Below, piece after piece: positions 8,203-17,234 of a DNA stretch of 64,000 bases. The notes under the pieces were generated by a model. It ran no database searches. It saw only the letters and a program-made list of their open reading frames with translations, and was not told the DNA's origin. The stretch's first letter is position 1. The number at the start of each line of letters is the position of its first letter. The stretch is taken from contig NZ_JAHNZT010000043.1 of NCBI RefSeq assembly GCF_019039035.1, positions 1 through 64,000 on the forward strand, given 5' to 3'. Source of the stretch: Citreicoccus inhibens. GTDB lineage: Bacteria > Myxococcota > Myxococcia > Myxococcales > Myxococcaceae. Position numbers and translations under genes: made by a program.

Positions 8203-9561
8203 GGTGACCTCCAAGAGAGTGGTGTTGTCTCGTCGCAAGCGCAGCAGATAGGCCTTGATGAGCGCGACGCGCAGCCGCAGTTGCTCGCGCTCCAACTCGG
8301 GTTTGCCTGGCGGCAGGCGCAGGCGGTCCAGCGCGGAGACCAGGACCTGTCGGGGAAGGGCATGCCCCAGGAGCGCGGCCCCCAGCATGCGCGTGGCCAC
8401 ATCAGGCGTGAGGCCGCGTCCCCCTGGCGCCTCAATCGCACTGAGGAGCCTCCAGACGGGGACAGGCTTCGGGGGTGTGTTCCCCACGTGCAAATCCGTG
8501 AAGTACTTTCGGATGTTCCTGACCACGTCTCCCAGGCGCGTCTCGAACCAGTCGCGCACCACGACGCGGCCCGCGTTGCCAGCGAGGGTGACCGAGTAGA
8601 ATCGCTTGTCATCCAACTCGATGGACTCCAGGCCCTTGAGCGGCGCTTCGAGCACCCGCCGCAGATCCTCTTCGGTGGGATCCATGTAGCTGAGCAGGAG
8701 GCTCTCCGCGCTCTCGGACGCGTTCGTCCAGAACACCAGCACCGAGTCCTTCCCCACCTGGATGCCCTGACGGAAGCGGCGCGACTCCGTCCCCTTCAGG
8801 AGGTGATTGAGCGCCAACGCATAGCCGAGCGCCGCATCCTGTGAGATGGGGGCATTGTCCCCTTGCTCCAAACCATGGGACTCGAAGGCCTTGGCATTGA
8901 AGGACACCAGCGAGGCCCCGGCCGCCTGCGCTTCAGGGACGTTCTTGAGCTTCTCATGAAGGCGGGCGAGGACCGCCTCCCTCCCCGTCACCAGGCAGCG
9001 CCCTGTCTTCCCTTGGGCCTTCTTCTCATCATTGATCCGTGCCCACTCCTCACGGACGGTGGGCAATTGATGAACCGGATCCGTCGCGTCGCCCACCGCG
9101 AAGGCCAGCAACTCCGAGCCCGTCCATTCGTCCTGGGGGCGCTCCGCAAGCACCGCACCTCGCGCCTCGTCGCTCTCCAGAAAGGCCGCGACGGCTCGAA
9201 CCTCGGGACTCTTCGCGCTGGCGGCCACCGCCCGGACTGGGGCGAGGAAAGCCGCGAGGCGAGCAGCGGTCTTCTCCGCGCGCTTGGCCTTGTTCCCCGC
9301 GCCACCATCATCCTTGTCGAAGCCTAGGACGTACTTGGGGTTGTCCACGAAGAAGCCCGCCGCGATGTTGGCGGCGCGCATCGGCAGGCGTGGGATGGAC
9401 ATGGGCGCGCCACGCCCATCCTCGTCCTGTCGCGACTCCAGCTTGATGAACTTCCCCTGCGAACTGATGCGGACCAGGAAGTCCACGGGCTTGGTCTCGT
9501 ACAGCGGGTCATCCACGAGTCCGCGCGCGTGGGCGAACACATTGAGCGCCGCGAGCATCAT
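7816..9561 (-). CDS. cas8c: Cascade large subunit Cas8c (Csd1)
   Basis: A 581-residue protein of the Csd1/Cas8c family by size, gene position between cas5 and cas7, and sequence, for example YETKPVDFLVRISSQGKF near the N-terminus, CLVTGR at about 190, SFNAKAFESHG at about 225, and the later block LLSYMDPTEEDLRRVLE. Cas8c recognises the PAM and triggers Cas3 recruitment. Its C-terminal part (from about 454) is probably also made separately as Cas11c. The start ATG overlaps the cas5 stop by four bases and has a GGGAG upstream. Confidence 0.95.
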   Translation of the reverse strand: MMLAALNVFAHARGLVDDPLYETKPVDFLVRISSQGKFIKLESRQDEDGRGAPMSIPRLPMRAANIAAGFFVDNPKYVLGFDKDDGGAGNKAKRAEKTAARLAAFLAPVRAVAASAKSPEVRAVAAFLESDEARGAVLAERPQDEWTGSELLAFAVGDATDPVHQLPTVREEWARINDEKKAQGKTGRCLVTGREAVLARLHEKLKNVPEAQAAGASLVSFNAKAFESHGLEQGDNAPISQDAALGYALALNHLLKGTESRRFRQGIQVGKDSVLVFWTNASESAESLLLSYMDPTEEDLRRVLEAPLKGLESIELDDKRFYSVTLAGNAGRVVVRDWFETRLGDVVRNIRKYFTDLHVGNTPPKPVPVWRLLSAIEAPGGRGLTPDVATRMLGAALLGHALPRQVLVSALDRLRLPPGKPELEREQLRLRVALIKAYLLRLRRDNTTLLEVTVSLDKTQTAQPYVLGRLFAVLERLQSAALGGDLNATIRDRYFGAASRNPITVFPRLLQLAVHHAAKADNGKWLERVQGEVMALLPANRFPRILSLEDQGLFAVGYYHQREAFFTKRSPTEGGAPPSES

Positions 9562-10220
9562 GGGTGGCTCCCTTCGAGCGCGATCACTTGCTCGCGGGGC
9601 GGCACCTTCAGCACGCCGTGCTCCAGATACGCCTCGAAGAAGACCGGGCGCACAGCCGCTCCGCCATCACCGAAATCGAAGTCGTAGAACATCAGGCCCA
9701 GCGGGCGCTTGGGTTCGGACTCGGCGGGGTGCAGGTCGAGCGGTGCTGGCTCGACGCGTGCGGCGAACTCGCGGCAGCCCAGATAGGGCGCGTGGAAATA
9801 CTGCCCTTTCTCCAAGCGCCGCTCGAACATCTCCTCGAACTTGCGGACGTTGTCCTCGGGGCCTGCCTTGCCCGGGACCATCGTCAGCGACGCCGTGATG
9901 ACGTAGTCCACGTCGCTCAGCGCCACGGTGTTGCGCTGGGCTCGGTCTTCATCCGCCGCGTAGTCGAATTTCCCCACCGTGGCTCGGCTGTTCACCTCGT
10001 TGCGGCGGAACGTGGTCCACTTCACCGGCGCCAGCACGGCGATCTCATGGATGTGCCAGCGAATCGCTGGCTTCCACAAAATGGCCTCCAGGACACCCCG
10101 GGCCGCCGAGGGCGTCATGACTTCGTAGCTGACGCGCTCGGCCTTCATCTCGGGTCTCGTGAAGCACGCAATGGGCCCTCCGGCGCGCACACGAAACCGC
10201 TTGCTTGCAGCGGCTCTCAT
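9558..10220 (-). CDS. cas5: Cas5c, crRNA-processing endoribonuclease (type I-C)
   Basis: About 220 residues of the Cas5 RAMP family, subtype C. Visible are the GGPIACFTRPEMKAERVSYE segment and then MTPSAARGVLEAILWKP, the characteristic Cas5c helix. In type I-C this protein replaces Cas6: it cuts the array transcript at the base of the repeat stem and stays bound to the 5' handle in Cascade. The start is the ATG at 10220, because a GGAGG lies five bases upstream; an upstream TTG that overlaps the cas3 stop is less likely. It overlaps cas8c by four bases. Confidence 0.95.
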   Translation of the reverse strand: MRAAASKRFRVRAGGPIACFTRPEMKAERVSYEVMTPSAARGVLEAILWKPAIRWHIHEIAVLAPVKWTTFRRNEVNSRATVGKFDYAADEDRAQRNTVALSDVDYVITASLTMVPGKAGPEDNVRKFEEMFERRLEKGQYFHAPYLGCREFAARVEPAPLDLHPAESEPKRPLGLMFYDFDFGDGGAAVRPVFFEAYLEHGVLKVPPREQVIALEGSHP

Positions 10221-10240
10221 CACTGCCTCCTGAAGTGTTC

Positions 10241-12493
10241 TCAAGCGGGAATGAGGGACGACGGGTCACGCAGCCCCACCTGGTCCGGGACCAAACCAAA
10301 ACGCTCGCCATAGGCGGGCCGGTGTGCCGTCCCCAGGAACGCCACCGTGTCCTGGATGAGCTCCACCATGCCGCCCGTCAGCCATTCCTCACGGACCTTG
10401 CGTGGCACGGTCACCGTGAAGCGTTGCAAGGCACGCAGCCGCTCTCGGGACGGACCGAACTGTCGCAGCGCCTCGATGTGAGGCTCGACACCTTCGTAAG
10501 GGACCACCAGCGCGGCGCTCCAGTCGTCCTCGACGAGTTGGAATCGCTGCGCCACTTCCTTGAAGGAGAGATTCGCTCTCAGCTCCTGGATGCCCTTCGC
10601 ATCGAGCTTCTGGTTCGCAAAGAGCCGCTCGAAGTAGAGGCGGAAGTTCTCAGGAGCAGAAAGGTCCAGGTCCGGCCGCTGCGCGAGGAGCGAGCGGGTC
10701 ACATCCTGGGCCGCCTGCGGGACGCCTCGGGGTGGTCGAGTCTCCGCCTCGAAGACGCGCAGCTCTCCCACTCCGTCGAGCAGACCTTCGCGATTGCAGC
10801 GCCCCGCCGCCTGCGCAATCGAGTCGAGCCCGCCCAGCGCGCGATAGACAACGGCGAAGTCCAGGTCGACTCCGGCCTCCACCAACTGGGTCGCCACGAC
10901 ACGCACGGCCTCTCCGCGCGCCTTGCGGGCCTTGATGTCCGCAATCACCGCGGAGCGATGCGCGGGGCACATGAGCGCGGACAAGTGCACGGTCCCCTGA
11001 TGTCCCAGCCGCGCATCCACGAGCTCACACAGCCGCCGCGCATCATCGCGGCGGTGCACGATGGCCAGGACGTCGCGCTCCCCCGCCATCGCCTCCGCCA
11101 AGGCCTCGTAGGTCATCTTTCCGGCTTCGGCCTTCGGCCAGGAGACCCTCACGCGCCGCAGCCGCTCGAAGGCCCTCAGCTCCGTGGGCACCAACTCCCT
11201 CACGTGAGGAAATCCGAGTGGGAGTCCCGCCCGTTGCCCCAGCGCCGGTTGGGTCGCGGTGGAGATGACAACCGAGCATCCGTAGTCCGCCACGAGCGCC
11301 TGGAGCCCACTCAGAATCGGATCCAGCAGTCCCGGTGGCAGGGTCTGCGCCTCGTCGAGCACGATGACGCTGCGAGCAATGCGATGCAGTTTGCGACAGG
11401 CTCCGGGCCGGTTCGCGAACAGGCTCTCCAGGAGCTGCACCGTGGTGGTCACCACCACAGGCGCATCCCAGTTGTCGCTCGCCACGCGGTTGAGCGCCGT
11501 CTCACGCTCGGGGTCGATCGCGGAGTGGTGCTCGATCAGCCCCTGCTCCAGTCCCGCGAAGGCCTGCCGGTAGACCTCCGCGCTCTGCTCGATGATGGAG
11601 GTGTAGGGGATGGCGACGATGACGCGATGATGGCCGTGCGCCTGGGCGTGCTCCAGCGCGAAGGCCATGGACGTGAGGGTCTTCCCGCCTCCCGTGGGCA
11701 CCGTGAGGCTGAAGACGCCCGGAGGCTGCACCGCCGCCGAGAGCGTGGCGGTCAGGACCTCGCGCCGCACACGATTGACCTCCGTGTCGCGCGCGCCACT
11801 CTGCTTCTCATCCAGGTATGCGCGCAGCCGGTTCGCGAGCTGAGCAAGGGTCACCTCCACCTTGCGCTTCTCGTGCCTGTCCGAATCGAAGAACGACTCC
11901 GAGTCCAGGAAGTCCGCATCGCAGAGCACGGAGAACAGCATCCGCGTCCACATCTCCAGTTGGAGCTTGTTGAACGACAGCAGCTTCTGGATGTCGAGGT
12001 TGACCGAGGCGTTCAGCAGATCCGCGGGCACCCCCTGCCTCAGCACCTCCTCCAACAGGGCTTTCTTCTCCGGGCTGGTGATGCGCGCCTTGAATTTCGG
12101 CAGGTCCGACAGCCCGGCGTGGTGCCCCAGAATCGCCAGCGCGAGCGGCATCCACCGCGCATCCCGGCGCAGCGCCCACAAGCCACCCGCGGTCGAGTGG
12201 TCGCGCTCCAGCTCCCCCTCTTTCTCCAGGTGCGCTTCGAAGCCGTTCTCACTGCGGATGCGGAACTGGAAGTCCCGGAGGTACTTCCCCAGGTCGTGCC
12301 AGAGGCCCACCGCTCGCGCCGCGTCCGCGAGGTCCTGTCGAGGCGCCAGGCGGGCCGCCAACGTCCCCACCGCCTCGAGGTGCTCCCGCAGCGAGTGGAA
12401 GCGCCCATCCCACGTCGCGTGCGCGAGCGGCTCGTCCGGCGGCTTCGCTCGCGGTCGTTCCCCTGCCCCCGTGTCTGGCTGACGGCTCTTCAT
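10241..12493 (-). CDS. cas3: CRISPR-associated helicase-nuclease Cas3 (HD fusion)
   Basis: A 750-residue fused HD nuclease and SF2 helicase. The HD pair is H66-D67 in AVGLWHDLGKYL, with further metal ligands in ILGHHAGL. The helicase core has Walker A VPTGGGKTLTS (about 275), the Walker B box VLDEAQTLPPG, motif III SATQPALGQR and motif VI QAAGRCNREG. Cas3 is recruited by Cascade at a target and shreds the DNA. It is the first gene of the operon, with GGGAGGG five bases before its ATG; the upstream region carries a perfect dyad at 12604-12620. All catalytic motifs look intact, so the system appears functional. Confidence 0.96.
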   Translation of the reverse strand: MKSRQPDTGAGERPRAKPPDEPLAHATWDGRFHSLREHLEAVGTLAARLAPRQDLADAARAVGLWHDLGKYLRDFQFRIRSENGFEAHLEKEGELERDHSTAGGLWALRRDARWMPLALAILGHHAGLSDLPKFKARITSPEKKALLEEVLRQGVPADLLNASVNLDIQKLLSFNKLQLEMWTRMLFSVLCDADFLDSESFFDSDRHEKRKVEVTLAQLANRLRAYLDEKQSGARDTEVNRVRREVLTATLSAAVQPPGVFSLTVPTGGGKTLTSMAFALEHAQAHGHHRVIVAIPYTSIIEQSAEVYRQAFAGLEQGLIEHHSAIDPERETALNRVASDNWDAPVVVTTTVQLLESLFANRPGACRKLHRIARSVIVLDEAQTLPPGLLDPILSGLQALVADYGCSVVISTATQPALGQRAGLPLGFPHVRELVPTELRAFERLRRVRVSWPKAEAGKMTYEALAEAMAGERDVLAIVHRRDDARRLCELVDARLGHQGTVHLSALMCPAHRSAVIADIKARKARGEAVRVVATQLVEAGVDLDFAVVYRALGGLDSIAQAAGRCNREGLLDGVGELRVFEAETRPPRGVPQAAQDVTRSLLAQRPDLDLSAPENFRLYFERLFANQKLDAKGIQELRANLSFKEVAQRFQLVEDDWSAALVVPYEGVEPHIEALRQFGPSRERLRALQRFTVTVPRKVREEWLTGGMVELIQDTVAFLGTAHRPAYGERFGLVPDQVGLRDPSSLIPA

Positions 12494-12603
12494 GCGCCCT
12501 CCCGCGCTGAAGACAGTCAGCCATGACGAACCACGAAGGCCAATCCCTTCGGAGAGGTATGTCGAGAACGTCAGCTTCGACTCAGAGTGGGCCGCTCAGA
12601 CCC

Positions 12604-12620
12604 CAGACACAGAGTGTCTG
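12604..12620. promoter_or_regulatory. Perfect 7-bp dyad upstream of cas3
   Basis: CAGACAC-AGA-GTGTCTG is an exact inverted repeat with a three-base spacer, 110 bases upstream of the cas3 ATG and 32 bases beyond the end of the convergent-side lipoprotein gene. It lies in the only non-coding stretch before the cas operon (12494-12652), so it is a reasonable operator candidate for cas transcription. It could also help end the transcript of the gene upstream, though there is no T-run. Confidence 0.4.
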
Positions 12621-12652
12621 TCATCAACTCGACATTCCGCTTGCCATCCCCC

Positions 12653-13222
12653 TCAGTGTTCACGGGCGGCGACGTAGCGGTCGACCTCGCGGTCCACGGC
12701 CGCGGTGAACCGAGGCTCCAGCTCCTCGAGAATCTCCCACTCGGTCTCCAGGGAGCGATTGAGCGTCGGGTGCGCCGAGCGCGGAATGCCGGGCTCCACC
12801 GCGATGAGCTCCTGCGGCCCCAGGTTCGCCACGTCCGTTGACGTGTTCAGGCCGGAGCTCGGGAAGTTGGGCAGGGATTGTTGGCGGGCGAAGGAGAACG
12901 CGGTGATGTTGTAGGCGCGCACCACCATCCCACCGCGCTTCAGCGGATACCCTTGGATGACGGCTTTCGACCAACGCACGCCCATGTCGTGGCTTCCGCT
13001 CATCTTCCAGGGCGTGTGGAGCAGGAAGGGGTCCGTGCTCGGCAGCAAGGAATAGCCTTGCGCCGACAGGACCTTCTCCGCCGCATGCATCACCTGGGCG
13101 GGCTCCTGGTGATACACGACGAGGCTGCTCGTGCGCTCCTTGAGCATCTTCCGGTCATTGGCGCACCCCACCAACCCCAGCGCCAACACCACACCCCCGA
13201 GCACCCCGAGCCTTCGCGTCAT
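12653..13222 (-). CDS. Hypothetical lipoprotein
   Basis: A 189-residue protein with a lipoprotein signal: MTRR, a hydrophobic stretch and lipobox LVGC (Cys20). The start is the ATG at 13222, which places the signal at the N-terminus; the frame is open further upstream but without a sensible signal. The mature part contains HAAEKVLSAQGYSLLPSTDP and a central segment resembling outer-membrane-attached accessory lipoproteins, but I do not recognise the family. No catalytic motif is visible. It precedes the cas operon on the same strand; the 160-base gap and the dyad suggest it is a separate unit. Confidence 0.75.
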   Translation of the reverse strand: MTRRLGVLGGVVLALGLVGCANDRKMLKERTSSLVVYHQEPAQVMHAAEKVLSAQGYSLLPSTDPFLLHTPWKMSGSHDMGVRWSKAVIQGYPLKRGGMVVRAYNITAFSFARQQSLPNFPSSGLNTSTDVANLGPQELIAVEPGIPRSAHPTLNRSLETEWEILEELEPRFTAAVDREVDRYVAAREH

Positions 13223-13303
13223 GTCCCCTGCTCCCAGGACCCACTGAGCTGGCGACGGGGTCCCAAGACATGAACGGCGCAATGCTCCAGGCATATCGAA
13301 CGT

Positions 13304-14674
<1,371 letters not shown>

Positions 14675-14705
14675 CACGACGTTCCTCCCGGGAATGAACA
14701 GACAT

Positions 14706-14742
14706 GAGGCACCGGGCAGGACTCCCCCCTGCCCGGCGCCTC
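14706..14742 (-). terminator. Strong hairpin after the 14769-15590 gene
   Basis: GAGGC and CCGGGCAGG (14706-14720) pair with CCTGCCCGG and GCCTC (14728-14742), with one internal mismatch and a 7-base loop. It lies 27 bases beyond the stop of the upstream lipoprotein gene and before the DUF1111 start, so it should end transcription of the former. It lacks a clear T-run, as is usual in this GC-rich genome. Confidence 0.6.
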
Positions 14743-14768
14743 GGGACTTCAGACCGCGATGACTGGGA

Positions 14769-15590
14769 TTACCGAGCCGCCGTGACGTACTCGCTGGTGA
14801 TGTTCATGTCACCGGACGAGCCGCGCACATCGATGCCCGTGAAGCTCTGGTAGGGATAGGCACCCAGGGCGATGGTCTCGATGAACTCGACCTCGTCGCC
14901 GACGATGTCCTTGCCGTCGATGTTCACCGTGAAGGGCTGCTCGGCCGTCTTCACGCTCCAGGCGCAAGCCCCGATGGCGCCCTTGCCGTGGTTGGAGATG
15001 GAGTGGAAGTCCACGTCGAACTGGTAGAAGTCCGTCTGCATGGCCATCCAGTTGAGGAAGTCCCGCCAGTTGGTGAAGGTGATGACCATCCCGGCCGGCT
15101 GGCTGGTCGTGCCCGTCAGCGTGCCGTTGTGATAGACATTCATGATGTAGCCCGAGCCGCCCGGGCCACCCGTGAAGACAGGCTTCAGCAGCGCCTCGCC
15201 CTTCACCTTGCCCTGGACGACCTGGAGGCTGCTGACCACCTGGTCACCCGAGCGGGCGGCCAGGGTCAGCGCGGCCTGGTCACCCCCGAGGCGAACCTGG
15301 GACGTCTGGGACCAGCGCACGGCCTTGGCGAAGTTGCTGGAGACGCCGTCGGCCCGGGCGCTCGCGAGCCCCATGACCTGCACGCCCTTCTCGGACGCGG
15401 TCACGCTCGCCTTGCCCAGCGCGCAATGAGAGACACCATCGAACCGCTGGACGCAGGAGGACTCGGCCTTGGCCTCCTGGTTCGCGAGCTCGGGGTTGGC
15501 GGCGGTGGCATCGTCGGGGCCTGCCTGACAACCCGCGGCCAGAGACAGGATGGCCGCGGTCATCAGGCGGCCGGTCAGCTTCCACTGCAT
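14769..15590 (-). CDS. Hypothetical lipoprotein
   Basis: A 273-residue protein with lipobox SLAAGC (Cys21) after MQWKLTGRLM. A Gln/Asn/Glu-rich linker follows, then a Cys pair (SCVQRFDGVSHCALGKASV), and a beta-rich C-terminal half with alternating polar and hydrophobic strands (GYIMNVYHNGTLTG, FDVDFHSISNHG). I recognise no family. AGAGG before the ATG supports the start. A strong hairpin follows the gene, so it is probably transcribed alone. Confidence 0.7.
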   Translation of the reverse strand: MQWKLTGRLMTAAILSLAAGCQAGPDDATAANPELANQEAKAESSCVQRFDGVSHCALGKASVTASEKGVQVMGLASARADGVSSNFAKAVRWSQTSQVRLGGDQAALTLAARSGDQVVSSLQVVQGKVKGEALLKPVFTGGPGGSGYIMNVYHNGTLTGTTSQPAGMVITFTNWRDFLNWMAMQTDFYQFDVDFHSISNHGKGAIGACAWSVKTAEQPFTVNIDGKDIVGDEVEFIETIALGAYPYQSFTGIDVRGSSGDMNITSEYVTAAR

Positions 15591-15844
15591 GTCATACCTC
15601 TTGGTGAGAGAAGAACCAGCGTCCCCGCCCCACGAGAACCGTGAGCCCTGCCCCCCAGTGGCTCGCGTTTCTCATCAGGCGGTCGCGATTCTTCACTGCA
15701 CTGTTCGCGCCAAGCCGTGAAACACACGCCGAGACACGCGCTCCCGAGTGAGACAGGCGTGGATGTCTCGGGCGCGTGTGGCACGGCCCGTCTCAATCCC
15801 ATGCGGGCCTGTATCATGTCTCGTTACAGACCCCGTCCGAGGCG

Positions 15845-17221
15845 CTACCGGCCGGGCAGACGCAGGTCGCGCGAGCGGAAGAGCAGCCCGGACGCAGTGG
15901 CGGGCGCGAGCACCGACGCGACGATGACCAGCCAGTCCCCAGGCCCTCGCGCGCGGGCGGCGTTGAAGACCGCGGCCTGAAGGAAGGTCAGGCACGCATC
16001 CGCCGCCGTCAGCCCACCCAACGCGGTCGCCAGCCGGTCACTCCAGCGGCGCACGAGCGCGAACAACCCCGCGGCCAACCCGATATCGAAGAACACCCAA
16101 CCCCACTGCACGGACTCGGAGGGGAACCAGCGCGCACTCACCGGCAGGGCCAGCAGCGCCGTCCAGGGCACGAGCAGCGCCGCCAACAGGTGCACGAGCA
16201 GGCGCGGCCGGCGCACCAGGGTGGCCAGGCCGAAGAGCACGAGGCTGCCCTGCGCGAAGGCTCGCAGCGCGTCGTACACCGCCAGGGGGCCGCTCCCACC
16301 AGGAGGGTAGGACAACGAGATGGGCACCCACGCGTCCGGCCGGAACTTCGCCTTGAACGCGTGCAGGCCCTCGAAGTCGAACAGGGGACGGCCGCAGGCC
16401 CGCGCCAGCCGCAGCCACGGGCGCACCGGGCCCGCCAGCGGCGCCAACCCCAACGTCACATAGCGGCGCCCTTCCGAGGCCGCCGCGCGCATCGCTGCGT
16501 CCACCAGCAGCTCCACCGTGCCGTTGGGCGCGCTCGGGTCTCGCAGCAGGTCCTGGAGGAACCAGCCATCGCGCGCGTACACCGGCGACACGGACAGGAA
16601 GCCTCGGACCTGCCCGTCCACCTCGGCCACGAAGGCGCGCCGCTCCCGCGCGAACGCCGAGGGCGCCAGCCGCACCAGGAAGCCCATGGGGGCCATGCGC
16701 CGCGCCGCCAGCCAGCGCTCCATCAGTGCCCCCACCGCGCGATGCGTGGGGTGCGCCGCGTCCTCCATCACCTCGGCGGGGACCTCGCGCACGGTGACGC
16801 GGTGGGCGCGGGCGCGGCGCAGCTGCTCGCGCAGGCTCCGGCTGCCCCGCACCACGCCCTCCCATCGCGCGGGGTCCCACACGGGCTGCTCACCCACGGA
16901 GAGCTGCTCCACCGAGGTCAGCTCCGCGAAGCGGGGCTCGGTGGCGAAGAAGCACACGCGCCGGCCCGCGCCTCGCGCTGCCTGCTGGAACTCGAGCGCC
17001 ACCTCGCGCACCCGTTCGTGCGAGGCGATGGGCGCGCCGGCCGCCACCCACGCGCCGCCCGTGTCCACGTAGGCGACGCACCCGTCCCCCGCCGCGTCGA
17101 ACCAATACGCGAAGCCGGGCTGGAGCACCTGGAACGACGTCGCGTTCCAGCCGTACTGGCGCAGCAGGGACAACACCCGGGCGCGCTCGCCGTCCGGCCC
17201 GGATGGAATGGCGTCCTCCAC
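15845..17221 (-). CDS. DUF2156 (MprF C-terminal-like) acyltransferase with membrane tail
   Basis: About 458 residues. The N-terminal two thirds match the DUF2156 / phosphatidylglycerol lysyltransferase catalytic fold (GNAT-like): QPGFAYWFDAAGDGCVAYVD, APIASHERVREVALEF, GFLSVSPVYARDGWFLQDLLRD, and MRAAASEGRRYVTLGLAPLAG. In MprF this domain moves an amino acid from aminoacyl-tRNA to membrane phosphatidylglycerol. Unusually the membrane part is C-terminal here: about four hydrophobic segments after residue 330. The start is a GTG at 17221 with GAGGAG upstream, 13 bases after the ClC stop; the frame is open further but would overlap ClC. It is the third gene of a MarR-ClC-DUF2156 operon. Confidence 0.75.
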   Translation of the reverse strand: MEDAIPSGPDGERARVLSLLRQYGWNATSFQVLQPGFAYWFDAAGDGCVAYVDTGGAWVAAGAPIASHERVREVALEFQQAARGAGRRVCFFATEPRFAELTSVEQLSVGEQPVWDPARWEGVVRGSRSLREQLRRARAHRVTVREVPAEVMEDAAHPTHRAVGALMERWLAARRMAPMGFLVRLAPSAFARERRAFVAEVDGQVRGFLSVSPVYARDGWFLQDLLRDPSAPNGTVELLVDAAMRAAASEGRRYVTLGLAPLAGPVRPWLRLARACGRPLFDFEGLHAFKAKFRPDAWVPISLSYPPGGSGPLAVYDALRAFAQGSLVLFGLATLVRRPRLLVHLLAALLVPWTALLALPVSARWFPSESVQWGWVFFDIGLAAGLFALVRRWSDRLATALGGLTAADACLTFLQAAVFNAARARGPGDWLVIVASVLAPATASGLLFRSRDLRLPGR

Positions 17222-17234
17222 GAGATGCGACTCC

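Noticed and set aside
8386-8388. In-frame ATG in cas8c (residue 392) as start of Cas11c
   Set aside because: It has no Shine-Dalgarno sequence, whereas the GTG at 8202 has GGAGGT at proper spacing and gives the expected size.
10205-12526. A 773-codon open frame on the plus strand
   Set aside because: It is antisense to cas3; no family motif.
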